From positions 1 to 10,512 of the forward strand of contig DBNL01000045.1 of NCBI GenBank assembly GCA_002299785.1: a DNA stretch of 10,512 bases, read 5' to 3'. The DNA is from Verrucomicrobia bacterium UBA673 (GTDB lineage: Bacteria; Verrucomicrobiota; Verrucomicrobiia; Limisphaerales; UBA1096). The notes below the pieces were generated by a model that saw nothing but the letters and a program-made list of their open reading frames with translations, searched no databases and had not been told where the DNA came from. Both the position numbers and the translations under genes were made by a program. This document shows, piece after piece, positions 1-6,927 of this stretch (positions are counted from its first letter, which is position 1; each line of letters begins with the position of its first letter).

Positions 1-543
1 ACCGAGAAAATTCTCAGCGTGGATACTGAAAACGGCGAACTGCTCTGGAGCCAACCCGTTCCCACACTCTATTTTCGAAATGTCGTCACGCCGATCGCCA
101 CCAGCAACGGTGTGATAGCCGCCTCACATTCCGAGGGGATGTTCTGTATGAGCGGCATCGGGAGTAATGGCAAAGCCACCCGAAAATGGAATGCCCCCAA
201 GCTCAAGATCAACCTCGCCACACCGATCGTCGTGGACAGTAGCCTTTACAGCTTCGCCGAAAAGAATCGGTTCATCTGTGTTGACACCGCCACAGGAAAG
301 CTGAACTGGGAGGAAACCGACTTCGGTAAGTTTTACGCCTCGACGCTGACTGACGGCAAACGAATGCTCGTGCTCGGCCAAATGGGTGAACTGGTACTGC
401 TCAAAATCAACCCGAAGGAATACGAGGAACTGGACCGAATGCAGGTCTGTGGCAAAACCTGGAGTTTTCCCGCCTACGCCGACGGTCAACTCTTTGTCCG
501 AGACCAGAAAAGTCTGCAGTGCATAAAGCTCAACGGCGAATAA
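1..543 (+). CDS. PQQ-like beta-propeller repeat protein, C-terminal part (5' end outside window)
   Basis: The frame is open from base 1 and ends at TAA 541-543, so about 180 C-terminal residues of a longer protein are present. A GTG at 19 is an internal codon, not the likely start. The sequence shows repeating beta-propeller blades with the PQQ-repeat signature, a 'D-x-x-[NT]-G-[EK]-L-x-W' turn: VDTENGELLW near the left edge and VDTATGKLNWEE about 85 residues later. They are followed by blade strands such as MLVLGQMGELVLL and a final LFVRDQKSLQCIKL. Such proteins (BamB/quinoprotein-dehydrogenase-like fold) are usually exported and are abundant in Verrucomicrobiota and Planctomycetota. Most lack demonstrated PQQ binding and act as scaffolds or as enzymes of unknown substrate. 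The N-terminal half, signal peptide and any fused domain cannot be seen. It is convergent with the next gene, with 27 bp between the stops. The fold call is firm and the function is unknown. Confidence 0.85.
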   Translation, partial: TEKILSVDTENGELLWSQPVPTLYFRNVVTPIATSNGVIAASHSEGMFCMSGIGSNGKATRKWNAPKLKINLATPIVVDSSLYSFAEKNRFICVDTATGKLNWEETDFGKFYASTLTDGKRMLVLGQMGELVLLKINPKEYEELDRMQVCGKTWSFPAYADGQLFVRDQKSLQCIKLNGE

Positions 544-570
544 CACCATTGACGAAGCGCTTGACCTGCA

Positions 571-1926
571 TCAGACGGTATCCGGCGTAGGGTGAATCCA
601 CGGGGCGCGGTAGGGGCGATTGAGCAGTTTGTTGGCCTCGGGGTCGTCGATGACGGTGTGTGTCTTTGCGTCCCATCGCAATGCACGCCCGCCCAGTCGC
701 TGTGAGAGATTGGCTAGAATGCAGCTGACGCTGGAGATGTGGCCCTGCTCGATGTCGGCAATGGGGCGGCTGCGCTTGGCCACGGCATTAAGGAAATCAA
801 TCATGTGTACCCGCACCGCCGGGGCGACGTGACGCTCGAGCGCCTTCTCGGTTTTGTCCTCGGGGTATTCCTCGAGTTCCATATTGACGTCCCGATGTAC
901 CGGCTTAGCCCCGCCACCGCGAGGGATGAAGTCGTAGCTGTTCACGCTTAACTTCAGCGTGCCCTTATCACCGTAAAGGAACGCCGCCCATGGGTAATCA
1001 GCGTCAGGCGCGTGGCCCCAGGCACGGTGTTGCCAGACGACCTGCAGATCGTCGAAGTCGAAGCATGCTGTCTGTGTGTCGGTGGTGTTGGCTTTGGCCT
1101 GTTTGTCTACGAGAATGCCGCCCTGCGACACGATGCTGCTTGGCCAGCCGAGGTCGAGCATCCAGCGGACTGTGTCGAGCATGTGCACACACATGTCGCC
1201 GACGATTCCGTTGCTGTACTCGTTAAACGCCCGCCAGGTGCGCGGATGGCAAAGTTCGCTGTACGGTCGCCTCGGCGCCGGGCCGCTCCACATGTCGTAG
1301 TCGAGATTCGCCGGCGGCTGACTGTCCTCCGGGTTGCTCCGATTGCGCATGTGGTAGTAACAACAAACTTCGGCGTGGGCAACGTTACCTAGCAGGCCCT
1401 TTGCGACGATCTGCTCGCGGGCCTCCATCAGGTGCGGCGTGCTGCGGCGCTGCGTGCCTACTTGCACTACGCGATTGTATTTACGGGCAGCGGCGAGCAT
1501 CGCTTGGCTTTCGACGACGTCGATGCTCGTCGGCTTTTGCACGTACACATCGCAACCGGCCTTGACGGCAGCAATCATTGGCAATGCGTGCCAATGATCC
1601 GGTGTGCCGATGAGCACGAGGTCGAGTTTATTTTCCTTGAGCAGCGTTCGGTAATCGCCGTAGGTCTGAGGGCGTTTGCCAGATTTTTGCCGTTTGGCCA
1701 CAATATCGGCTGCGCCGGAAAGCATTGTGCTGTCGACGTCGGCCAACGCCACTACCTCGACGGGGGCGACCTGGATGAGTCGGAGCAAATCCACTTTGCC
1801 ATACCAACCGGTGCCGATCAGCGCCACGCGCTTGGTCGGGCCTTTGGCGATATCGGCCGCAGTCGCGGCGATGGAGGAGTAAGCCAAACCAGCCGCGCTG
1901 GTTCCCAGAAAAGTTCGACGGTTCAC
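571..1926 (-). CDS. Tat-exported Gfo/Idh/MocA family NAD(P)-dependent oxidoreductase
   Basis: This 451-residue protein starts at GTG (1926-1924). An in-frame TAA lies only two codons upstream, so no longer start is possible. The N-terminus NRRTFLGTSAAG is a twin-arginine signal with probable cleavage near ATA-AD (residues 22-24), so the folded, cofactor-loaded enzyme should go to the periplasm. The Rossmann motif is ALIGTGWYG (35-43). The family's 'EKP' motif appears as QKP (130-132), a substitution common in exported Verrucomicrobia/Planctomycetes members. DHWH lies at 110-113, and the C-terminal-domain signature GDMCVHMLDTVRWML starts near 243, with H248 and D251 placed as in sugar dehydrogenases of this family. 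Members oxidise or reduce sugars and cyclitols at a ring carbon, and some make 3-keto-glycosides that DUF1080 hydrolases cleave. The substrate here is not deducible. It stands alone on the minus strand, divergent from the phosphatase gene. No clear Shine-Dalgarno is seen. Confidence 0.92.
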   Translation of the reverse strand: MNRRTFLGTSAAGLAYSSIAATAADIAKGPTKRVALIGTGWYGKVDLLRLIQVAPVEVVALADVDSTMLSGAADIVAKRQKSGKRPQTYGDYRTLLKENKLDLVLIGTPDHWHALPMIAAVKAGCDVYVQKPTSIDVVESQAMLAAARKYNRVVQVGTQRRSTPHLMEAREQIVAKGLLGNVAHAEVCCYYHMRNRSNPEDSQPPANLDYDMWSGPAPRRPYSELCHPRTWRAFNEYSNGIVGDMCVHMLDTVRWMLDLGWPSSIVSQGGILVDKQAKANTTDTQTACFDFDDLQVVWQHRAWGHAPDADYPWAAFLYGDKGTLKLSVNSYDFIPRGGGAKPVHRDVNMELEEYPEDKTEKALERHVAPAVRVHMIDFLNAVAKRSRPIADIEQGHISSVSCILANLSQRLGGRALRWDAKTHTVIDDPEANKLLNRPYRAPWIHPTPDTV

Positions 1927-2015
1927 GCGCTTTTATTAACGGCATGACTTCCCAAATTCAAGCTTAGCCAAGCGCCGGATTGCCCTTGGCCAAGCGGGCG
2001 GGTAAGTTCACGGCC
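1927..2015. other. Divergent intergenic spacer carrying two copies of the GCCAAGCG word
   Basis: This 89-bp spacer separates the divergent oxidoreductase and phosphatase genes, so it must hold both promoters. I cannot pick out convincing -35/-10 pairs. It contains two close copies of the recurrent word, GCTTAGCCAAGCG (1962-1974) and CTTGGCCAAGCGGGCGGGT (1985-2003), 22 bp apart start to start (about two helical turns). The first forms a small GCTT/AAGC inverted repeat around AGCC, and the second contains the perfect palindrome CTTGGCCAAG. The second copy extended by GGGCGGGT closely matches a copy just after pheS (10431-10445), which suggests a longer intergenic form of the element. An operator role is possible, but because the word also occurs inside unrelated genes a local regulatory role is not favoured. 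Confidence 0.5.
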
Positions 2016-2498
2016 ATGCGTCAGTACAGATTGTTGTTTGTCTGCATGGGAAACATCTGCCGCTCCCCTGCCGGTGAAGCGGTGATGCGACACTTGATCG
2101 AGGCTGAAGGATTGGCCGATCGGATCGAGTGCGACTCGGCCGGGACAATTGCGTTTCACACCGGCAACCCGCCGGATCACCGCATGCACACCGCGGCGGC
2201 TAATCGCAACATCAATACCGGCGGGCAAGCGCGGCAGATTTGCGATGACGACTATCGTTCGTTCGACATGATTCTGACGATGGACGACGAGAATTTGCTG
2301 AACGTCCGGAACATGGCACCGACCGGGGAGAGCCCGGCGGAGGTTCGGCCGTTTTGCGACTTCGTCACCGGATCGACCGCGACCGAGGTGCCGGATCCTT
2401 ACTACGGCGGACCGAAGGGATTCGAGACGGTGCTCGACCTGCTCGAGGACGGCTGCGCCAGTTTGCTCGAACACGTTCGCAACGAAGTCGCCGATTAA
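2016..2498 (+). CDS. Low-molecular-weight protein phosphatase (LMW-PTP family), probable deglycation partner
   Basis: This 160-residue protein has the usual length of the family. ATG 2016 is preferred over an in-frame TTG at 1980 because it places the first beta strand (YRLLFVC) directly at the N-terminus as in relatives, and because the extra 12 codons are made largely of the recurrent intergenic word. The phosphate-binding loop C-x5-R-S is seen as CMGNICRS (10-17), with nucleophile C10 and R16. The general-acid loop VPDPYYGG supplies D127. These residues catalyse phosphoryl transfer through a phosphocysteine. The kinase-like gene follows after only 6 bp, so the two are surely cotranscribed and probably translationally coupled. 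Because the partner is a fructosamine-kinase homologue, a likely job is removing the 5-phosphate from protein-bound ribulosamine 5-phosphate, an activity known for the human LMW-PTP. Tyrosine or arginine phosphatase activity is the alternative. The product is cytosolic, with no signal peptide. Confidence 0.93.
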   Translation: MRQYRLLFVCMGNICRSPAGEAVMRHLIEAEGLADRIECDSAGTIAFHTGNPPDHRMHTAAANRNINTGGQARQICDDDYRSFDMILTMDDENLLNVRNMAPTGESPAEVRPFCDFVTGSTATEVPDPYYGGPKGFETVLDLLEDGCASLLEHVRNEVAD

Positions 2499-2504
2499 CC
2501 GACG

Positions 2505-3365
2505 ATGTGGGACGAAATCGTCGAGCAAATTTCTGAGACCACCGGGAAGGCGTTCCGCTTGGCCAAGGCGAGCCCGGTCGGCGGCGGGTGCATCAATGAG
2601 GCGTACCGGCTCGACGGCGTCGGAGGCCCGTTTTTCGCCAAGCTCAACCGAACCGAGGAACTGGAAATGTTCGAGGCCGAGGCCGACGGCCTGTGTGACA
2701 TCGCCGCCACCAAAACCATACGCGTTCCCCACCCTATTTGCCTCGGCATCAGCGGCGGACAGGCATATCTCATCCTCGAGCACATCGAGTTGGGCGGTTG
2801 TGGCTCGCAATCGGAGCTTGGCCGATGCTTAGCCAAGCTGCATGCCGTAATGCAGCCGAACTTTGGCTGGCGGCGCGACAACACGATCGGCAGCACGCCG
2901 CAACCAAACCCGCCAGGCGACGACTGGGTGGCTTTTCTGCGCGAGCACCGGCTCGGTTTTCAGTGCCGCCTAGCCAAGCGCAACGCCCTACGACTCAACG
3001 GCGCGGACGACTTGCTCAGCCAACTCGATAGTTTTTTCGACGCCTACGAGCCGAGGCCGTCGCTGCTACACGGCGATTTGTGGAACGGCAACGTAGCGTT
3101 CGGGCTGTGTGGCGAGCCTGTGATTTTTGATCCGGCAACGTACTGCGGGGACCGTGAAGCTGATTTTGGTTTGACCGAAATGTTCGGTGGTTTTGGGAAT
3201 GATTTTTGGTCGGCATACAAGGCGGAGTGGCCCCTCGATTCAGGTTACCCGACGCGCAAGCTACTCTATCGCCTTTACCACACGCTAAACCATTACAACA
3301 TTTTCGGCGGTGGTTACGGATTGGCGGCGGAGAGCATCGTCAGTCGTTTGTTGCGTGAACTGTAA
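2505..3365 (+). CDS. Fructosamine/ketosamine-3-kinase family protein
   Basis: This 286-residue protein has the normal length for bacterial fructosamine-kinase homologues (YniA type) and belongs to the aminoglycoside-phosphotransferase-like kinase fold. The N-terminal GGGCINEAYRL (26-36) acts as the nucleotide loop, and FFAKLN carries the probable ATP-anchoring lysine K46. The hinge YLILEHIELGG lies at 88-98. The catalytic loop HGDLWNGN (189-196) supplies D191, and the metal-binding DPATYCGDREAD begins at D209. The C-terminal LYHTLNHYNIFGGGY is characteristic of this subfamily and separates it from antibiotic kinases. The enzyme would phosphorylate O3 of protein-bound ketosamines, most likely ribulosamine or erythrulosamine, after which the adduct falls off spontaneously and the amine is repaired. 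The gene lies 6 bp after the LMW-PTP gene. It contains several copies of the LAK-encoding word (2556, 2827, 2971), two of which use the Leu codons TTA and CTA. The family call is firm and the substrate is inferred. Confidence 0.93.
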   Translation: MWDEIVEQISETTGKAFRLAKASPVGGGCINEAYRLDGVGGPFFAKLNRTEELEMFEAEADGLCDIAATKTIRVPHPICLGISGGQAYLILEHIELGGCGSQSELGRCLAKLHAVMQPNFGWRRDNTIGSTPQPNPPGDDWVAFLREHRLGFQCRLAKRNALRLNGADDLLSQLDSFFDAYEPRPSLLHGDLWNGNVAFGLCGEPVIFDPATYCGDREADFGLTEMFGGFGNDFWSAYKAEWPLDSGYPTRKLLYRLYHTLNHYNIFGGGYGLAAESIVSRLLREL

Positions 3366-3367
3366 CG

Positions 3368-3397
3368 AAAAAAAGCCCCGGCCATGACGGCCGCGGC
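3368..3397 (-). terminator. Intrinsic terminator of the long greA gene
   Basis: Read on the minus strand, GCCGCGGCC pairs with GGCCGGGGC across a GTCAT loop, giving eight pairs and one G-G mismatch, followed directly by seven Ts (3374-3368). It lies about 40 bp past the greA stop and only a few bases from the stop of the convergent kinase gene. On the plus strand no T-run follows the stem, so it should act only on greA. The kinase operon has no visible intrinsic terminator of its own. Confidence 0.85.
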
Positions 3398-3409
3398 CTA
3401 ATGAAAATT

Positions 3410-3429
3410 GGCTGAGTTACTAGTCAGCC
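3410..3429. repeat. Small inverted repeat in the greA 3' region
   Basis: GGCTGA (3410-3415) and TCAGCC (3424-3429) form a perfect 6-bp inverted repeat with an 8-base loop, 8 bp after the greA stop and upstream of the main terminator. No T-run follows on either strand. It may simply protect the 3' end of the mRNA or be chance. Confidence 0.35.
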
Positions 3430-3437
3430 TCAGCGGC

Positions 3438-5372
3438 TTATGCCTCGGCTTCGTCTTCGTCTTCCTCGTCGGCGACAGCAGTTGGCCCGGCGACGGTGTA
3501 CTGCTCGATTGATTCGATCCGATAACGCTTGGCTTCGTGATCGACTTCAAACTCAGCTTCCTCGCCCGGTTTCTTGCCAAGGAACGCCTGACCAAGGGGG
3601 GTGAGATAACTGAGGATTTGATTGTCGGGATCGCCATCCCAAGCACCAAGGACGATGAAGGTCTCCGGCTTTTTTGTACTGAGGTTCGTAACGCTGACCT
3701 TGTTGCCGACGGTTACCTGATCAGTCGTTGCGTCGGAGAAGTCAGTCCCTCGGGCGCGTGTTAAGTCGACCTCCAACTCGCCTTTGCGGGCCATCAGCAG
3801 TTTCTGCATTTCCTTGGCCGCCTTGAACTCGTGGTTCTCGCGCAAATCGCCGTAGCTTCGGGCGATAGCGATTTCCTTCGAGTTCGCAGGGATCTTCTCC
3901 TTGACCAGTTCCACGTATTCTAGTTTTCGACGCTCGAGGCTGCCCCAGGAAACAATGAGTGCATTGTCTTCCTTGGATTGTTCGCCAGAAATCAGCTGCT
4001 GAATGGAGGGGAAAGCCTTGACGATACGGCCCAGCAGCGAGCGTTTGTCCATGTCGTCAAAGCTGTTGGTCGCTTGTAGGGCACGGACCAAATCCTCGAC
4101 AACTTCTATATCAGCGGAGCCGATCAGGTCGGTGATCAACTCTTGGTCGCTAAGAATTAAATCTCCAAGCTTGCTGGTTTTCCGATCCTCAAAACGATCC
4201 CTCTCGATGGCTGCCATCATGGCGCGAAACACTTCCGGACCGAGTATGTCGGCGAAACTGTCGGAGCGATTTTTGCCCAGCCATAACATCAGGTCGGTGC
4301 TGGCCTCGTGTCGGCTTATGAGCTTGGCCAGTTTGTCCTTGAACTTGTCGAAGTGGCCGGTGTCGATGAGCATTTGCCCCAACTCACCCACCAGCCTCAA
4401 GCCTGCCTTGTTCACCAGTTCCAGATAGGTGTCGATCCATGTATCCGGATGAGCCTGTTTGTAAGCTTCAAGCGCGAGTTTTTGCTTGGCAGCAGAAAGA
4501 CCCTCTATCACCTCGGCCAAATTATCGGCTTTTTCAAAAATAGCAGCGGCGGTCGCCTCGCCTTCCTCCGGTTGCACTCCTGATTGCGAGCAGATGGCAT
4601 CACGCAACAAAATCGCCTCGAGTGCGAGGGACGGCTTGAATGTCAGATGATTCTTGATCGCGGTGTTTAATATTTCCAACAGCTCGTTCAGCACTGATTC
4701 CTTGTTTTCGACGTCCGCGATACCCTTGTAAAGCTCGGTGGCAGCAGCCAATTGCGCCTTCAAGCCTTTTGCATCGCGGATGTTGCTCATCAGTTTATTC
4801 GCAGGGGAAAGCTCCTCGACATGGTAAACAATCGGCTCGGTTTTCTTGACCGGCAACTGGAAATGACCGTTGCTCTTCATTTCTTTCTTGGCGTCGGCCC
4901 ACCATTTTTTCCAGTCCTCTTCGATTACATCCGGCACCAGCGACTCTTGAATCTGCGCAACGGTAGCCTGCCCGCCAAAGCTCTCGAGCACCACTTTGAT
5001 CAGCTCAAGATGGTTTCGTGCAGCCGTTCGCTGAAGACCGGCCAAATCGGTGGCCTTGAGTGCTTGAATATGGCTGGAACTGAGCGGCTTGAGAATGGTT
5101 GCCGCAAACCCAAGATCCATCGAGTGACCCGGCTTAGCCTGGAAGTCGATGATGATCTTGGCCATCAATGTATCTACCGTGGTGATCTTCCCGGAACCCC
5201 ACGAGCGGTGGGTGCAAAAACCGGCTGTGACCAACTCTGTCAGCGGATTCGTTAGCTTAGAATCCAGTTTCCCGTCCAGTACAAGTCGCTTGAGCTCGCT
5301 CTGGAGTTGGTCAGGTTGCTCTGCGGTGATGTTTGGTTCTGCTTTTACTTCCTCGGTCATTGTGTCGTTCAT
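3438..5372 (-). CDS. greA: GreA-family transcript-cleavage factor with very long N-terminal extension
   Basis: This 644-residue protein carries a complete GreA module only at its C-terminus. Residues about 479-546 form the coiled-coil domain, with IARSYGDLRENHEFKAAKE containing the two acidic tip residues (D509 and E512) that coordinate the second Mg2+ in the RNA polymerase active site. Residues about 547-628 form the FKBP-like C-terminal domain (VTVGNKVSV, TPLGQAFLGKKPGEE). An acidic tail EEDEDEAEA follows. The product should rescue backtracked RNA polymerase by stimulating RNA cleavage. Typical GreA is about 158 residues. The roughly 480 extra residues begin with a strand-rich segment (FCTHRSWGSGKI...AKIIIDF, about 52-77) resembling an SH3/Tudor- or CarD-like fold, then a long helical region. 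Chlamydial GreA is similarly long, so this is a PVC trait and not a chance fusion. ATG 5372 is chosen; ATG at codon 5 (5360) is nearly as good. It is divergent from rsmB across 56 bp. Confidence 0.9.
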   Translation of the reverse strand: MNDTMTEEVKAEPNITAEQPDQLQSELKRLVLDGKLDSKLTNPLTELVTAGFCTHRSWGSGKITTVDTLMAKIIIDFQAKPGHSMDLGFAATILKPLSSSHIQALKATDLAGLQRTAARNHLELIKVVLESFGGQATVAQIQESLVPDVIEEDWKKWWADAKKEMKSNGHFQLPVKKTEPIVYHVEELSPANKLMSNIRDAKGLKAQLAAATELYKGIADVENKESVLNELLEILNTAIKNHLTFKPSLALEAILLRDAICSQSGVQPEEGEATAAAIFEKADNLAEVIEGLSAAKQKLALEAYKQAHPDTWIDTYLELVNKAGLRLVGELGQMLIDTGHFDKFKDKLAKLISRHEASTDLMLWLGKNRSDSFADILGPEVFRAMMAAIERDRFEDRKTSKLGDLILSDQELITDLIGSADIEVVEDLVRALQATNSFDDMDKRSLLGRIVKAFPSIQQLISGEQSKEDNALIVSWGSLERRKLEYVELVKEKIPANSKEIAIARSYGDLRENHEFKAAKEMQKLLMARKGELEVDLTRARGTDFSDATTDQVTVGNKVSVTNLSTKKPETFIVLGAWDGDPDNQILSYLTPLGQAFLGKKPGEEAEFEVDHEAKRYRIESIEQYTVAGPTAVADEEDEDEAEA

Positions 5373-5428
5373 CAGGTAAACAGGTAAAACTCGGCCTGCG
5401 CCGCCAAAGCCGGCATCCTAGCGCCGTG

Positions 5429-6721
5429 ATGGGAAAGAAACCAAGACAAATTGCTCTCCAATCGTTGCTGCATTCGCAGCAAACGCAAAGGGCCGTCGAG
5501 CCGATCCTCTCCCGCGAGTTTCGATCCGCCACCCTCTCCCCCTCCGACACCGGCCTTTGCCGCGAACTCGTCTCCGGCTGCGTGCGCTGGCGACGATTGC
5601 TCGACTGGCTGATCGAGCGCACCACCGAGGGCCGAGAACAAAAGCCAGCTGTGCGGGAGATTCTCCGGTTGGGCCTGTACCAAATTTTCTTTCTCAGCCG
5701 CATCCCCGAGCACGCCATCGTCGATGAGAGCGTCCGCTTGGCCAAGGCCGAGAAATGCCTCGGCCAAGCCGGGTTCATCAACGCCTTGATGCGCCGCTTC
5801 CTGCGTGAACGGGAACAAATCACCCGCGATATCGACGACTTGCAGGACGCTCGACCGGCGCTTGCCCAATCCCACCCCGACTGGCTTTACGAGCAGTGGC
5901 AACAACGCTGGGGCCGCGAAAAAACCTTTCGCCTAATGGAATGGAACAACCAGCCGGCACCGACCTGCGCTCGCGTCAACCGACTGCTCACCGCCCCCCA
6001 GCGCCTCGCCAAGCGCTGGGAGGAGGAAGGCGTCGAAGCGTCACCTATCGACTGCGACTGGGCCGCAACCGGCGACCTGTTTCACCTGCGCAAACATCCC
6101 CCGCTCGAGTCACTCGGCAGCTTCCGGGACGGGCTTTTCTATGTGCAGGATCCCAGCACACTCCTCTCCGTCTCCCTTCTCGATCCGAAGCCCGGCCAAG
6201 CCGTGCTCGACCTCTGCGCCGCGCCCGGTGGTAAGACCTGCCTCATCGCCGACCGCATGAAAAACGAAGGTCAACTCAGCGCGCTCGATAACAGCGAATC
6301 GAGGATCAAGTTGCTGCGTGAAAACTGCGACCGGATGCGCGTCACCTGCGCCACTCTGGGCCAAGCGGATGCCACGGCGGCCGGTAAGTATGACCGGGTG
6401 CTGGTCGATGTCCCCTGCTCGAATACCGGCGTGATGCGTCGCCGGCTCGACCTGCGCTGGCGGCTCAGCCCCGGGGGAGCCAAGCGACTCGCCGACGAAC
6501 AACTCAAGCTGCTTACCCAGGCGGCGGCGCACACCAAGCTGTCCGGCCAACTCGTTTACAGCACATGCAGCATCGAGGCAGAGGAGAACGAGCAACTCGT
6601 CGCCCGATTCCTCGAGACACACCCCGGGTGGCGACTCGCCGCCGAGCGTTCACTTCACCCGGTGGAGGACCACACCGACGGTGCCTACGCCGCCCACTTC
6701 ACAAGACAAGCCAAAAAATAA
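5429..6721 (+). CDS. rsmB: 16S rRNA (cytosine-967-C5)-methyltransferase RsmB
   Basis: Starting at ATG 5429 the protein has 430 residues, almost exactly the length of E. coli RsmB (429). The frame stays open 32 codons further upstream, but that stretch overlaps the start of the divergent greA and lacks family similarity. Residues 1-130 are the NusB-like RNA-binding domain (QIALQSLL near 7-14; REILRLGLYQIFFL and HAIVDESVRLAK at 76-106). The Rossmann methyltransferase domain shows the SAM-binding motif VLDLCAAPGGKT (259-270), motif IV DVPCSNTGVMRR with C330, and motif VI YSTCSIEAEENE with the catalytic C380. The two-cysteine mechanism is that of the m5C RNA methyltransferase (NOP2/Sun) family. 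It methylates C967 of 16S rRNA in the small-subunit body. It appears monocistronic. The recurrent word occurs at least four times inside it (5735, 6008, 6360, 6479), encoding RLAKA, AKR or GQA. Confidence 0.95.
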   Translation: MGKKPRQIALQSLLHSQQTQRAVEPILSREFRSATLSPSDTGLCRELVSGCVRWRRLLDWLIERTTEGREQKPAVREILRLGLYQIFFLSRIPEHAIVDESVRLAKAEKCLGQAGFINALMRRFLREREQITRDIDDLQDARPALAQSHPDWLYEQWQQRWGREKTFRLMEWNNQPAPTCARVNRLLTAPQRLAKRWEEEGVEASPIDCDWAATGDLFHLRKHPPLESLGSFRDGLFYVQDPSTLLSVSLLDPKPGQAVLDLCAAPGGKTCLIADRMKNEGQLSALDNSESRIKLLRENCDRMRVTCATLGQADATAAGKYDRVLVDVPCSNTGVMRRRLDLRWRLSPGGAKRLADEQLKLLTQAAAHTKLSGQLVYSTCSIEAEENEQLVARFLETHPGWRLAAERSLHPVEDHTDGAYAAHFTRQAKK

Positions 6722-6927
6722 CTTTCCTTCGATGCCTACTAGTTCGAGACGCTTACGAGCTTCATCTACCAATACGACAACAAGGCGCATCCCTTGCCAA
6801 GAAGAAAACCCACACTCATGAGATTCTCCGATATCTCTGTGAGTAAAACGAAAACTGACTTTGTCGTATATTCAAAGAATCTGCAAATTGTTCAAGCTAT
6901 CGGCTGAGCGTTTTTTTGATCGTCAAA
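6722..6927. other. AT-richer intergenic spacer between convergent rsmB and the ferredoxin gene
   Basis: This 206-bp spacer is visibly poorer in G+C than its neighbours and holds no gene I can support. A 29-codon ORF (ATG 6818 to TGA 6907) has no Shine-Dalgarno and no recognisable product. A T-run (6911-6917) follows only a very weak stem. On the minus strand CTTTG (6877-6873) and CAAAG (6863-6859) can pair with a 9-base loop followed by T-rich sequence, a poor but possible terminator for the DUF1080-ferredoxin operon. A small RNA or decayed gene cannot be excluded. Confidence 0.4.

Noticed and set aside
1574..1598. Perfect 10-bp inverted repeat with a 5-base loop (ATCATTGGCA / TGCCAATGAT) inside the oxidoreductase gene
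   Set aside because: It encodes the conserved DHWHALPMIAA segment, has no T-run, and is best explained by the codons used there. It is probably chance.
1923..2810. Long minus-strand ORF (295 codons) opposite the phosphatase and kinase genes
   Set aside because: It is antisense to two genes with clear catalytic motifs, its translation shows no recognisable family, and such shadows are common in GC-rich DNA.
5373..5390. Two tandem CAGGTAAA copies in the greA-rsmB spacer
   Set aside because: Only two short copies in a 56-bp gap. It could be an operator half-site pair but there is nothing to support it.
5333..5428. 32-codon upstream extension of rsmB
   Set aside because: It overlaps the start of greA, lacks similarity to RsmB, and the ATG at 5429 gives the family's normal length.
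6905..6917. T-run after rsmB as its terminator
   Set aside because: The preceding sequence forms only a 3-bp stem, and the palindrome at 6937-6956 is a better candidate.
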